NCBI RefSeq assembly: GCF_003148465.1
Contig: NZ_QGGI01000004.1
Location: forward strand, 115,006 to 179,005
Length of the DNA: 64,000 nucleotides
DNA from: Oceanotoga teriensis
GTDB lineage: Bacteria; Thermotogota; Thermotogae; Petrotogales; Petrotogaceae
Reading direction: 5' to 3'
The notes under the pieces were generated by a model. The model was not told where the DNA came from. It searched no databases and saw nothing but the letters and a program-made list of their open reading frames with translations. Below are positions 56,000 to 64,000 of the stretch, one piece after another (the stretch's first letter is position 1; every line of letters starts with the position of its first letter). The position numbers and the translations under genes are program-made.

Positions 56000-57042
56000 C
56001 AGCTATTCACCTTCTTTACTCTCGTTAATGCATACAATATCATGCCATTTGAAACTATTATTCTTATAGTTTCTGACATATCTGTTTGTATAATATTATT
56101 TATTACAGAAGGTGTCATTGTAAGTATACCTTGAAATAATATTGTACCTATTATTACATGGGTTATAGTTGCTTTATGAATAGATGCACCACCAAGTAAT
56201 ATTGCAGCAACAGCTGGAAACGCCATATAAAAAGGACCTTGGTATAATTGAATAAAACCAAATGTTTGTTCATAAACTATTATTCCTATTCCACCAAGAA
56301 TTGTTGAAAATACCACTGATATTATTCTCATTTTATTTATGTTGATGCCTGAAGCTCTTGCATAATCAGGGTTTGATCCTACAGCACTCATTGCGGTTCC
56401 TGTTTTTGTTTTGAAAAACATCCATACAATTAAACACATCAATATAAAGAATAGTATGAGACCGGTTGGAATTGTTATATAATCATTTATTTTTATTGGC
56501 AAAAAGTCATTTAATACATGATACCAATATTTTTCAACACTTATTGTAGTTCTCAACCCTTCACCACCATAAGCCCATATCATATCAGGACTCTTAAATG
56601 GCAATAATAACCACATCATAGACATAAAAGCAACTGAAGAAAATCCTACATACACTGAAACAGTCATTTCATCACCTTTTACTCTATTTAGAAGTATTCC
56701 ATAACCTATTCCAAATATTAATGCAAATGGAATAGATATTATTATAGCCATTATGAAACCAGCGAATCCTGTTATACCTATTTCTATACTTATAACAGCC
56801 CCCAAAAGTCCAGCGATTATACCTAATGGAAGTCCAAAATTTAATCCACAACCAGACTGTATCATGGGTACCATAGCTAAAACAAGTACAGAATTCATAC
56901 CAAATCTAATTAATGTATCAGATATGGATGTATCTAATCTTAGACCTACAAAAGGTGTAGCTATAAAGAAAGATAATAAAAATAAAGCTATTATTATCCT
57001 TGGCCAACCAGCTTTTTCAATAAAATTATTTATTTTATTCAT
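55999..57042 (-). CDS. ABC importer permease 1
   Basis: A 347-residue permease, paralogous to the next one, with segments such as LVLAMVPMIQSGCGLNFGL, the coupling loop TAMSAVGSNPDYARASGI, and LLGGASIHKATI. The family moves sugars, nucleosides or branched-chain amino acids; the substrate is not evident. It overlaps the ATPase gene by four bases (ATGA). Confidence 0.9.
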   Translation of the reverse strand: MNKINNFIEKAGWPRIIIALFLLSFFIATPFVGLRLDTSISDTLIRFGMNSVLVLAMVPMIQSGCGLNFGLPLGIIAGLLGAVISIEIGITGFAGFIMAIIISIPFALIFGIGYGILLNRVKGDEMTVSVYVGFSSVAFMSMMWLLLPFKSPDMIWAYGGEGLRTTISVEKYWYHVLNDFLPIKINDYITIPTGLILFFILMCLIVWMFFKTKTGTAMSAVGSNPDYARASGININKMRIISVVFSTILGGIGIIVYEQTFGFIQLYQGPFYMAFPAVAAILLGGASIHKATITHVIIGTILFQGILTMTPSVINNIIQTDMSETIRIIVSNGMILYALTRVKKVNS

Positions 57043-58652
57043 ACATTACTCACCTTCTTTGAATCGGTACTCACATTACCAACCATAAGTTCTCCAAAAG
57101 AAGCTATTGGATCTTTAGGAGAAAGTATACCTGCAATTTTTCCTTCATTTACTATTGAAATTCTGTCACATATAGATCTAAGTTCTTCTAGTTCAGAAGA
57201 AGCTATTATTATTGTTGTACCATATTCTTTATTGTATTTTTTTAAAGTATCTAACACTAATTGTTTAGCACCCACATCAATGCCTCTTGTAGGTTCTGAT
57301 ACAAATAATAAATCTGGTTTTAATGCAAATGATTTAGCAAGGCAAACTTTTTGTTGATTTCCACCAGAAAGTTCTTTTGCTTTTTGTTTCTCAGAAGTAC
57401 ACTTTATTTCTAATGAGTTTATATATTCATTTGCAATATTTTGTAGACTTTCATCATCTCGCCACTTCAATAATCCACCGAATAATTTTTTTATAAATTT
57501 TTCTTGAATATTCATGGCTGTAAACCCTATATTTAGATCTATAGGTTCATCTAATAATAAACCCACACCTCGTCTATCCTCTGATACAAAGGCAAGCCCT
57601 TTTTTTAAAGGTGTCAGAGCATCATTTAAGTGAAGTTCCTGACCTCGAAATTCTACGTATCCACCAGCAGGATATAAACCCATTATTCCATTGGCTATTC
57701 CTAGTTTTCCTTGACCAGCAAGCCCTCCAATACCAAATATTTCACCTTCATATATTTCAAGTGAAACATCTCTAACAGTTTCACCAGGCATATCCACCCA
57801 TAATTTTTTGGTTTTAAAAATAATATTTTCAAATTTTCTTTCTTCAATAGATTTTTTTTCTTTTTTTTCTAAACTTCTTCCGACCATCCATTCAGATATT
57901 TCATGAATACTTGTATCAGAAGGTGAGACTTCTTTTATTAATTCGCCGTCCCTTAAAACAACTATTTTATCTGATATATCAAGAATTTCTTTCAATCTAT
58001 GAGATATAAAGATTATGGATATACCTTTTTTTGATAATTTTTTAATTGTTTTTAAGAGTATATCGGCTTCGGATTCTGTCAATACTGCTGTTGGTTCATC
58101 TAATACAAGAATTTTTGTATTTTTTCTATCTATTTCTCTGGCTATTTCTGTAAATTGCTTATGTCCAACTGGCATTTCATTTACAAGCATATTTATATCT
58201 ACATTTACTTCGAGAGTTTTTATAGCTTTTTCAGCCCTTTTTTTCATTTTAGATCTATTTAGTGTTGAAAGTCTGTCTCCAAAAATATCAACCATAAAAT
58301 TATATTTTGTATCTTCTCTATTAAATACTATATTTTCATAAGCTGTAAATCCAGGGATCAAAGAAAATTCTTGATGAACCATTCCTATTCCTGCATCTAA
58401 AGCATCAAAAGAAGAATTAAAATTAATTTCAGAACCATTTAAATAAATTTTTCCTCCATAACCACCAGTATCTTTTATTATATTAGAGCCAAATATTATA
58501 TTCATCATAGTTGATTTACCAGCACCATTTTCTCCAACTAATCCTATTATTTCTCCCTGTTCAATGGTTAAATTAATATCATTGAGAACTTTATTCCCAA
58601 AGAAATCTTTAGAGATGTTCTCGAGTTTTAATAATGGAACTTTTTCATTCAT
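57039..58652 (-). CDS. ABC importer ATPase with two nucleotide-binding domains
   Basis: A 537-residue sugar/nucleoside-type importer ATPase with two ABC domains. The first has an intact Walker A GENGAGKST and Walker B KILVLDEPTAVLTE. The second has a degenerate Walker A (GLAGQGKLG), the signature LSGGNQQK and FVSEPTRGIDVGA, as typical for MglA/RbsA-like proteins. The frame opens at 58661 inside the ribosome site GAGGTG, so the ATG at 58652 is used. A hairpin separates it from the binding-protein gene. Confidence 0.93.
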   Translation of the reverse strand: MNEKVPLLKLENISKDFFGNKVLNDINLTIEQGEIIGLVGENGAGKSTMMNIIFGSNIIKDTGGYGGKIYLNGSEINFNSSFDALDAGIGMVHQEFSLIPGFTAYENIVFNREDTKYNFMVDIFGDRLSTLNRSKMKKRAEKAIKTLEVNVDINMLVNEMPVGHKQFTEIAREIDRKNTKILVLDEPTAVLTESEADILLKTIKKLSKKGISIIFISHRLKEILDISDKIVVLRDGELIKEVSPSDTSIHEISEWMVGRSLEKKEKKSIEERKFENIIFKTKKLWVDMPGETVRDVSLEIYEGEIFGIGGLAGQGKLGIANGIMGLYPAGGYVEFRGQELHLNDALTPLKKGLAFVSEDRRGVGLLLDEPIDLNIGFTAMNIQEKFIKKLFGGLLKWRDDESLQNIANEYINSLEIKCTSEKQKAKELSGGNQQKVCLAKSFALKPDLLFVSEPTRGIDVGAKQLVLDTLKKYNKEYGTTIIIASSELEELRSICDRISIVNEGKIAGILSPKDPIASFGELMVGNVSTDSKKVSNV

Positions 58653-58673
58653 CAAATTCACCTCTTTATCAAA

Positions 58674-58703
58674 ATAATAAGGGAACTTAAGTTCCCTTAT
58701 TAT
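58674..58703 (-). terminator. Intercistronic hairpin in importer operon
   Basis: A perfect 15-bp-arm palindrome (ATAATAAGGGAACTT with AAGTTCCCTTATTAT) between the binding-protein and ATPase genes, followed by TTTTG on the minus strand. It probably terminates or stabilises part of the transcripts so that the binding protein is made in excess. Confidence 0.72.
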
Positions 58704-58718
58704 GAGTAAATAATTTAT

Positions 58719-59894
58719 TTATTCTATTCCAAAATATTTATCTGGAACTTCTAAGCTTGTCATTCCTAAATAACCTTTACCGAAAACATATGTGTCTTGA
58801 TAAACAAGTATGAAATTTTCTCTGTCAACTCCGTCAGCATCAACATAATAACTTCCATTCCAACCTGCTCCAGGAGTATATTTCATGAATGATTTCATTA
58901 CAGCATCAAAATCTAATAATTCTTCTTTTTTATTTATTACATTGATTGCATGTTCTCCAAGTGCGGCTGTTGTTGTGAATCCAAATGAATATGCCCAAGT
59001 TCCCATTCTATTTTTTCCGCCTCTATCAACAACTTCTTTTTCAACTTTTTTAAGTATTGCAGGCCAATTACCTTTTTCATTATCCGTAAAAACTATACCT
59101 AATGCTCCGGGATAACCCATTGTTGGAGAAGGCAAATCAGCTTCTACAAAGAATCCACCTAATTCAGAAACTTTCTTTAAAAGAGGTTCTGTATGTGCAT
59201 CATTTGTACAGAAGAAAGCTGTTTTATTTCCATATGCATCAAGCCATGCAGGAACTTTTTCTAATATAAATTGTTGAGCACCAGCTATACCTATATCACT
59301 TGTAGGATCAGGAGAGCCCATATCTATAAATTCCATTCCAAGATCTTTTGCAGCTTCTCTCATTATGTCTCTTCTTCTTGATAATAATTCATAACTCATA
59401 TGCCTTGGAAAAGAAATATGCATGAATTTTTCGGCCCCAAGCATTTTTGCAGCCTTTACGATTAAATAACCTCTTGCAACATTGTCAGGCGTTACAGATA
59501 AATCTGCAGCATCTGCTATCATTCCAGGATCTTCATGAGGATTACCAGCGAGTAATATTATGTCAGGTCTTTTTTCTTTTATTCTTCTAAAAGCTTCAAC
59601 TGTTCCTGGAACAGCTTGGTTTACAACTATTGCTTTCATTAAAGGATCATCTGAAAGCCCAACTATTTGAGCTATGGTAGTTTCCATTTCTTGCATAAAA
59701 TTATCTGGATATGTAACATGCTGAATCATTCCACCATTTGCAACATCACCATATTCCTTTATCAATTGTTCTGCTCCTCTTAAATCATCTTCACTTTGAG
59801 AAACAGTTCCTGTTACAACCCCAATATGAAAGTTTGCCGAAAAACTAAATACCATAAAAGATAATAATAATATCAAACTTAATATCTTTTTCAA
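58719..59894 (-). CDS. DUF3798-type extracytoplasmic binding protein
   Basis: A 391-residue exported binding protein (signal peptide about 1-19, SFMVFSFSANF) with the periplasmic-binding-protein layout. Blocks IGVVTGTVSQSEDDLRGAEQ, MIADAADLSVTPDNVARGY, TAFFCTNDAHTEPLL and TWAYSFGFTTTAALGEHA are what I recall of the DUF3798 family, which has no known substrate. It heads a five-gene importer operon. The frame opens at 59912, but TTG at 59894 follows GGGGGTG. The shared palindrome about 125 bases upstream ties it to the amino-acid fermentation genes, so an amino acid or a fermentation intermediate is a guess for its ligand. Confidence 0.83.
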   Translation of the reverse strand: MKKILSLILLLSFMVFSFSANFHIGVVTGTVSQSEDDLRGAEQLIKEYGDVANGGMIQHVTYPDNFMQEMETTIAQIVGLSDDPLMKAIVVNQAVPGTVEAFRRIKEKRPDIILLAGNPHEDPGMIADAADLSVTPDNVARGYLIVKAAKMLGAEKFMHISFPRHMSYELLSRRRDIMREAAKDLGMEFIDMGSPDPTSDIGIAGAQQFILEKVPAWLDAYGNKTAFFCTNDAHTEPLLKKVSELGGFFVEADLPSPTMGYPGALGIVFTDNEKGNWPAILKKVEKEVVDRGGKNRMGTWAYSFGFTTTAALGEHAINVINKKEELLDFDAVMKSFMKYTPGAGWNGSYYVDADGVDRENFILVYQDTYVFGKGYLGMTSLEVPDKYFGIE

Positions 59895-60019
59895 TTGCCA
59901 CACCCCCTTCAATTAAATATAATTTAATTGAATTATAACACAAAATAAATATAAATTAAAATTATGATTACTATTATTATAACAAATATGAAGAAAATAT
60001 TTACAAATATTAATGTTTA

Positions 60020-60035
60020 ATGAAAAATATTTCAT
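60020..60035. promoter_or_regulatory. Shared palindrome, copy 4 (before DUF3798 importer)
   Basis: On the minus strand it reads ATGAAATATTTTTCAT, the same as the iorA-distal copy. The identity extends over 24 bases (60020-60043 with 36483-36506). Confidence 0.7.
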
Positions 60036-60115
60036 TGTATATGTTTGATTTAATAAAATGTTAATAGGGGATTATAGAGAGGCTTGAAAATAGTAGGTTA
60101 TAGTTAATAATAAGT

Positions 60116-60150
60116 AAAGCTCGTTTTTTTAAAAAACGAGCTTTTATTTT
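60116..60150 (+). terminator. Terminator-like hairpin downstream of GNAT gene
   Basis: AAAGCTCGTTTTTT and AAAAAACGAGCTTT form a stem; the T run is on the plus strand. It may end the minus-strand GNAT gene, or a plus-strand transcript from 59.9-60.1 kb. Confidence 0.6.
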
Positions 60151-60675
60151 TTAGAAAGATTTTTCTTTTAACCATATATAAGTAAGAGTTTTTTCATATA
60201 TTATTTTAAAATCATTATTTCTCAAAACTTTTTGTGAAGCTATATTTCCTTTTAATGTTTCTGCATATAAAACATATTGTTTAAAATTTGTAAAAAAATC
60301 ATTTGAAAATAATTTCACTGATTCTGTCATTATTCCTTTATTCCAAAAATCTTTGTTTATTCCATATCCAAATTCATATCCTTTTTTTAAAGATTCATTT
60401 ATAAATAGAATTCCTTTTAAACTTATACTACCTATTCTGGCATTTTCTTTTTTATGATATATTTCATATCTTATATAATCAGAATAGTTTTTTTTACATA
60501 TTTGAATATCTTTAAGTAGAGATTTCATAATTTTTTCAAATAAAATATTTTCTTGTTTTTTAAAAGGAAAAAATGAATTATTTAAATCAAATTTTTTTGG
60601 ATTTTTAATTATTTCATGAAAATCTGAATATTCTAGTTTTAATAGGTTTATTTGGTTACCCTCTATTATTTTTAT
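60151..60675 (-). CDS. GNAT acetyltransferase with apparent ATA start
   Basis: A RimJ/RimL-type N-acetyltransferase. The obvious ATG at 60528 gives only 125 residues, starting in mid-domain. Upstream of it the same frame stays open for 49 more codons with convincing protein (KIIEGNQINLLKLEYSDFHE). It reaches an ATA at 60675, exactly eight bases from a perfect GGAGG (complement of 60684-60688). No ATG, GTG or TTG lies between. The full 174-residue length fits the family, which includes acetyl-CoA-loop residues and the NIASQKVLRNNDFKII end. Either ATA is the start, or an ATG mutated and the gene is impaired. Confidence 0.75.
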   Translation of the reverse strand: MKIIEGNQINLLKLEYSDFHEIIKNPKKFDLNNSFFPFKKQENILFEKIMKSLLKDIQICKKNYSDYIRYEIYHKKENARIGSISLKGILFINESLKKGYEFGYGINKDFWNKGIMTESVKLFSNDFFTNFKQYVLYAETLKGNIASQKVLRNNDFKIIYEKTLTYIWLKEKSF

Positions 60676-60822
60676 GTTTTTTGCCTCCTTTTTATTATAA
60701 TTTAGAAAAAAATTGTAACTTAATATTAACTAAAATTAATTAAATAATTTACAGTATGCTTTAATTAATTTCTCTTATATTATATAATATTTTGAATTTA
60801 TTTTTAAAGGAGAGTGTATATT

Positions 60823-61218
60823 ATGAAAAAACAAGAAGATTTTTTTCATTATATACTAAATTTTTATTTCGAAAATGGTTGTAACTGTGTATATTATACC
60901 GATATTATAAAAGAATTTTCAGATGTTGATATTAATACTGTTAAATGCTGGATTGAATTATTTTATAAAAAAGGTTTTATAAATTATGATTCTGATTTCA
61001 GCGGATTAAAAATTATTGTTGTTAAAAATAAAGCCATATATGAGTATGCAAAAAGATTTAAAGAAGGTTTTGTATATGATATTTCTGTTTTAAAGAGTAT
61101 GAAAGACAAGTTTGATTTTGAACTTTCATCTAAGTTTTTGCATGAAAAAACTGGAATTGATGTTAAAGTTATAAATTTATGGATTGAAAAAAATAAAAAT
61201 GATAAAAATTTAGTATAA
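60823..61218 (+). CDS. Uncharacterised small helical protein
   Basis: I do not recognise this 131-residue protein. It is soluble, with two similar helical halves: DIIKEFSDVDINTVKCWIELFYKKGF and a C-terminal FLHEKTGIDVKVINLWIEKN. Both look like winged-helix or helix-turn-helix units, so it may bind nucleic acid. AAGGAGAG precedes; the ATG at 60823 is preferred over a GTG at 60814. It is a single-gene unit with its own terminator. Confidence 0.65.
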   Translation: MKKQEDFFHYILNFYFENGCNCVYYTDIIKEFSDVDINTVKCWIELFYKKGFINYDSDFSGLKIIVVKNKAIYEYAKRFKEGFVYDISVLKSMKDKFDFELSSKFLHEKTGIDVKVINLWIEKNKNDKNLV

Positions 61219-61251
61219 AAAACGGAGAATTATAAATTCTCCGTTTTTTTA
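61217..61251. terminator. Bidirectional terminator
   Basis: AAAACGGAGAATT/AATTCTCCGTTTT hairpin with a T run, between convergent genes. Confidence 0.9.
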
Positions 61252-63192
61252 AATCAAGTATTTGTTCATCCAATCTGTAATTTCTTTTAAACGTCTTATT
61301 CTATGTTTTGGTTTTCCTGAACGGCTTAACTCATGATTTTCTCCGTGAAATAAAACTAATTTTGAATCTGTTTCATTTACTTTTAAAGCTGTAAACATCT
61401 GAATTGCTTCTGCCATATAACATCTATAATCTTCATCAGATTGTATAAATAATGTAGGAGTTTTTGCTTTGTCTGCATATTTTAATGGTGATTGATTCCA
61501 TAGTTTCATTATATCAGACCAAGGATTTGCATCTTGTTGATCTTGTACAAAATAATATCCAATATCGGTTGTCATAGATTTTGATATCCAATTTGATATA
61601 CTTCTTTGAGAAGCAGCAGCTTTGAATCTATTTGTGTTTCCTATTATCCAGTTTGTCATGAAACCACCATAAGAACCGCCAGTTACACCTATACGATTTT
61701 GATCTATGAAATCATATTTTTTTATTATAGTATCTGTAAAATCCATAATATCTTCATAGTCTATCGTACCAAATTTTCCTCTTATGTCTGAAAATTCATT
61801 TCCTTTACCATCACTTCCACGAGGATTGCAAAAGAATACTACATACCCTTGATTTACCCAATATTGCATTTCATTATAAAATATATCAGAATATACAGTT
61901 TTTGGTCCTCCATGTATATCTAATATCGAAGGATATTTTTTATTTTCATCAAAATCTACAGGCTTTAATATCCAACCATCAATTTTTATATTTTCTTTGT
62001 TCAATTCTACTTTTTCTGGATGAGATAATTTTAATTCTTTTAATACCCAATCATTGAAATTTGTTAATTTTATATTTTGATTATATGTATATATTGATTG
62101 CAAAGATAGATCAGATTTTAATCCATAATATATAAAATCATTTTCTAAAATATCGAATCCATCTACAGTTCCTTTTATATCAGTTATTTGTTTTACATCT
62201 CCATTTAAATCGACACTGAATATATTGCTATAATATCCAACAGTTGAAACAAAGTATAATTTTTTGTCTTTAACTCTTGGTCCATTCGTTGATCCTAATC
62301 TACAATCTGTTCCGACAGAATTCCACATCGATTGATCTAATTCGGGTGTTATACATTTTAGTTGATCATTTCTCAGATCATAAGAATAAAATTTCATATT
62401 TTCATTTATACCATATTTTTTCATATTTGAACCTGAAAATATTAAAGTATTTTCGTCTATAAAATATGCATATGCTATGCTTAGTTTTTCATTTAATTTT
62501 AATTTTTTTGATTCTTCTGTTTTTAAATCATATATATAAATTTCTTCATTTAAAGGCATCTTATGTTCATATTCATTTGATATAAAAACTATTTTTTCAT
62601 TTTTTATATCATAATGAGATATATTTTTTTCTTTACCTGATATATTTTTTATTTTTTTAGTTTCTATATCATACAGATTTAAAGTATTCCTCTTTTTTGA
62701 AACATATCCATTACCATTTGACCAAAATGGAATTTCTTCAAATACTTCATAATCTTTTTCTTCTTCTAATTGATCTTTTGATAGATTGTCTTTGTAATTA
62801 TCATTGATCGATGTAAAAATTATTTTGTTTTCTTGTAATATTTTATATGAACTTATATTTTGGTCAATAGTTATAAATTTTTCGGCTTCACCACCATTTA
62901 TATTTATTTTGTATAAATGTGTAGATTTTTCTTCTTTTTCATCTTTATTTCTTTGGGATATGAATATTAATTCATTTTTATTTAACCATTTTAAATTCAT
63001 ATCTTTTCCGCTATTAGTTAATTTGATTATATTTTTTTGTTCTAAATTACCAAGGTAAATATTTTTTTCATAACAATTATCTTTTAGATTTGCTTTTGAT
63101 AATACAAATGCAAAATTTTCTTTGTTTGCAGATGTTTCTAAGTTTGATATATAAGAATAATCAGTAAAATCATCAATCTTTATATTTCTCAA
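61249..63192 (-). CDS. S9-family (acylaminoacyl-type) peptidase
   Basis: A 647-residue serine peptidase of the prolyl-oligopeptidase superfamily that cleaves short peptides. The N-terminal part is a beta-propeller (LKWLNKNELIFISQRNK and similar blades). The catalytic alpha/beta-hydrolase domain has GGPKTVYSD, the nucleophile Ser507 in TGGSYGGFMTNW, Asp in FIQSDEDYRC, and His in HGENHELSRSG. No signal peptide is seen, so it is cytoplasmic. The GTG at 63201 lies in the ribosome site GGGGTGAT, so the TTG at 63192 is chosen. It fits a peptide-fermenting lifestyle. Confidence 0.93.
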   Translation of the reverse strand: MRNIKIDDFTDYSYISNLETSANKENFAFVLSKANLKDNCYEKNIYLGNLEQKNIIKLTNSGKDMNLKWLNKNELIFISQRNKDEKEEKSTHLYKININGGEAEKFITIDQNISSYKILQENKIIFTSINDNYKDNLSKDQLEEEKDYEVFEEIPFWSNGNGYVSKKRNTLNLYDIETKKIKNISGKEKNISHYDIKNEKIVFISNEYEHKMPLNEEIYIYDLKTEESKKLKLNEKLSIAYAYFIDENTLIFSGSNMKKYGINENMKFYSYDLRNDQLKCITPELDQSMWNSVGTDCRLGSTNGPRVKDKKLYFVSTVGYYSNIFSVDLNGDVKQITDIKGTVDGFDILENDFIYYGLKSDLSLQSIYTYNQNIKLTNFNDWVLKELKLSHPEKVELNKENIKIDGWILKPVDFDENKKYPSILDIHGGPKTVYSDIFYNEMQYWVNQGYVVFFCNPRGSDGKGNEFSDIRGKFGTIDYEDIMDFTDTIIKKYDFIDQNRIGVTGGSYGGFMTNWIIGNTNRFKAAASQRSISNWISKSMTTDIGYYFVQDQQDANPWSDIMKLWNQSPLKYADKAKTPTLFIQSDEDYRCYMAEAIQMFTALKVNETDSKLVLFHGENHELSRSGKPKHRIRRLKEITDWMNKYLI

Positions 63193-63368
63193 TTTTATCA
63201 CCCCTTGATTAGTTTGTTTGGTTAACTATATTATATATTATTTTTTATAATATTTAAAATTGATGATCATTTTTTGTTTTAATTTGTTTAGAATTTTTTT
63301 CTTTGAATATTTTTGTATTTGTCAATGTCTTTTTAATTGTATAATATTAATAAATGTGAGGTGATTTT

Positions 63369-63941
63369 ATGAAAGTTATAAAAGATAAACAAAAAATGAA
63401 TCAGTACATTGAAGAGTTCAAAATTCAAAATATTTTCAGTAAAGATATTACTGAATTTATGGATTTAGTTAAGTATGAAAAAGGCGAAGTTATTTGTATG
63501 ACAAATATTGAAATGGAGTATTTTTATTTATTTGTTGAAGGAAAAGTTAAAATATATACATTGTTGGAAAATGGGAAATCTCTTTTATTAAGATTTTATG
63601 AACCGTTGAAATTTATAGGGGATTTAGAGTATACTTATTCAAATAGAATTGCAAAAACTAATGTGGAATCTATGATGGATAGTTATTTAATAAGAATTAG
63701 TTATGAAAATATAGATAAGTATTGTTTTGATGATAGTATTTTTTTGAGAAACATATGTAATTCTTTGGCTTATAAATTAGATTTTTTATCTAATTCAAGT
63801 TCTATAAATCTTCTTTATTCTGTAGAAAAAAGATTGGCAGCATATTTAGTTTCTGTAACTGAAGAAGAGTCAAGATTTATACAAGAGATGCAAACTAAAA
63901 AAATTGGGTATTCGGATTTTATGGTGGAAAAGGGCCTATAA
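63369..63941 (+). CDS. Crp/Fnr-family regulator, truncated before its DNA-binding domain
   Basis: The cyclic-nucleotide-binding-like beta-roll (about 20-125, YLFVEGKVKIYTLLENGKS and LRFYEPLKFIGDLEY) and the dimer helix (about 130-165, ending EKRLAAYLVS) are intact and resemble YeiL. Where the helix-turn-helix should follow, the frame instead reads KKIGYSDFMVEKGL and stops at residue 190, about 30-40 residues short. A foreign minus-strand reading frame begins to appear right after, so an insertion at about 63.9 kb is possible. GAGGTGAT precedes the start. The window ends too soon to see whether the missing part lies beyond. Confidence 0.75.
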   Translation: MKVIKDKQKMNQYIEEFKIQNIFSKDITEFMDLVKYEKGEVICMTNIEMEYFYLFVEGKVKIYTLLENGKSLLLRFYEPLKFIGDLEYTYSNRIAKTNVESMMDSYLIRISYENIDKYCFDDSIFLRNICNSLAYKLDFLSNSSSINLLYSVEKRLAAYLVSVTEEESRFIQEMQTKKIGYSDFMVEKGL

Positions 63942-64000
63942 GTTACTCTTTTCCAATTTCTTAATAAGTGTGGAAAAATCTACACCATAGTTGCCTGTTT
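63936..64000 (-). CDS. Possible C-terminal end of a gene (partial)
   Basis: Reading the minus strand inward from the window edge gives 20 codons with a clean stop (TGNYGVDFSTLIKKLEKSNL), ending at TAG 63938-63936. The composition looks like real protein, unlike the plus-strand continuation. It overlaps the last codons of the truncated Crp-like gene. It could be the tail of an insertion-sequence transposase or of an ordinary convergent gene. I cannot identify it. Confidence 0.35.
   Translation of the reverse strand, partial: TGNYGVDFSTLIKKLEKSNL

Overview
The window is a very AT-rich, gene-dense bacterial chromosome segment. The gene content suggests an anaerobic, motile, amino-acid- and peptide-fermenting organism. 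Gene order (glmU end–prs–rplY/ctc–pth), a short SufC–SufB pair, a complete lysine-fermentation cluster, FabK-type fatty-acid synthesis and many membrane sensors fit the Petrotogales branch of Thermotogota (an Oceanotoga/Geotoga-like organism) best. Fusobacteriota, which share the lysine cluster and the base composition, are the main alternative. This placement is inference from gene content, not a search result.

Layout. 1-6.8 kb: end of glmU, then prs, rplY, pth, an HD-GYP c-di-GMP phosphodiesterase, RNase G and a membrane-anchored propeller-like protein. 6.9-7.3 kb: a consensus promoter driving tRNA-Lys, tRNA-Leu and tRNA-Gly. 7.4-10 kb: a repeat-containing exported protein with an OmpR-type response regulator and histidine kinase. 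10-18 kb: a DegV protein, two chemoreceptors, an ABC-2 exporter, a small cystatin-like protein and a ferritin-like/VIT1 metal exporter. 18-29 kb: NudC, pyridoxal kinase, M29 aminopeptidase, the primary sigma factor, a MerR/zinc-ribbon/methyltransferase-like fusion, SufC-SufB, alkaline phosphatase and a YibE/F protein.

29-36.4 kb is a type II fatty-acid operon (fabF, degV, fabZ, fabK, fabD, fabG, a second FabK-like gene, acpP). It is headed by its own TetR regulator, and three near-identical palindromes lie at the regulator promoter and before fabF. 36.6-52 kb is the amino-acid fermentation block: iorAB, then acyl-CoA dehydrogenase–etfB–etfA–maoC, then kal–kce–kdd–kamA–(P-loop protein)–(MutS-like ATPase)–kamD–kamE. 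Together these genes take lysine through 3,5-diaminohexanoate to acetoacetate and 3-aminobutyryl-CoA, then crotonyl-CoA and butyryl-CoA. The CoA-transferase steps are not in the window.

51.9-64 kb: argS, yaaA, and a five-gene ABC importer operon with a DUF3798-type binding protein. Then come a GNAT acetyltransferase that appears to start at ATA, a small uncharacterised protein, an S9 peptidase, and a Crp/Fnr-like regulator that stops before its DNA-binding domain.

The most interesting signal is a 16-bp palindrome of the form ATGAAA-N4-TTTCAT. It occurs twice before iorA, once before kal, and once before the DUF3798 transporter. The iorA-distal and transporter copies are part of an identical 24-bp stretch. 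This suggests one regulator for amino-acid fermentation and for the uncharacterised importer.
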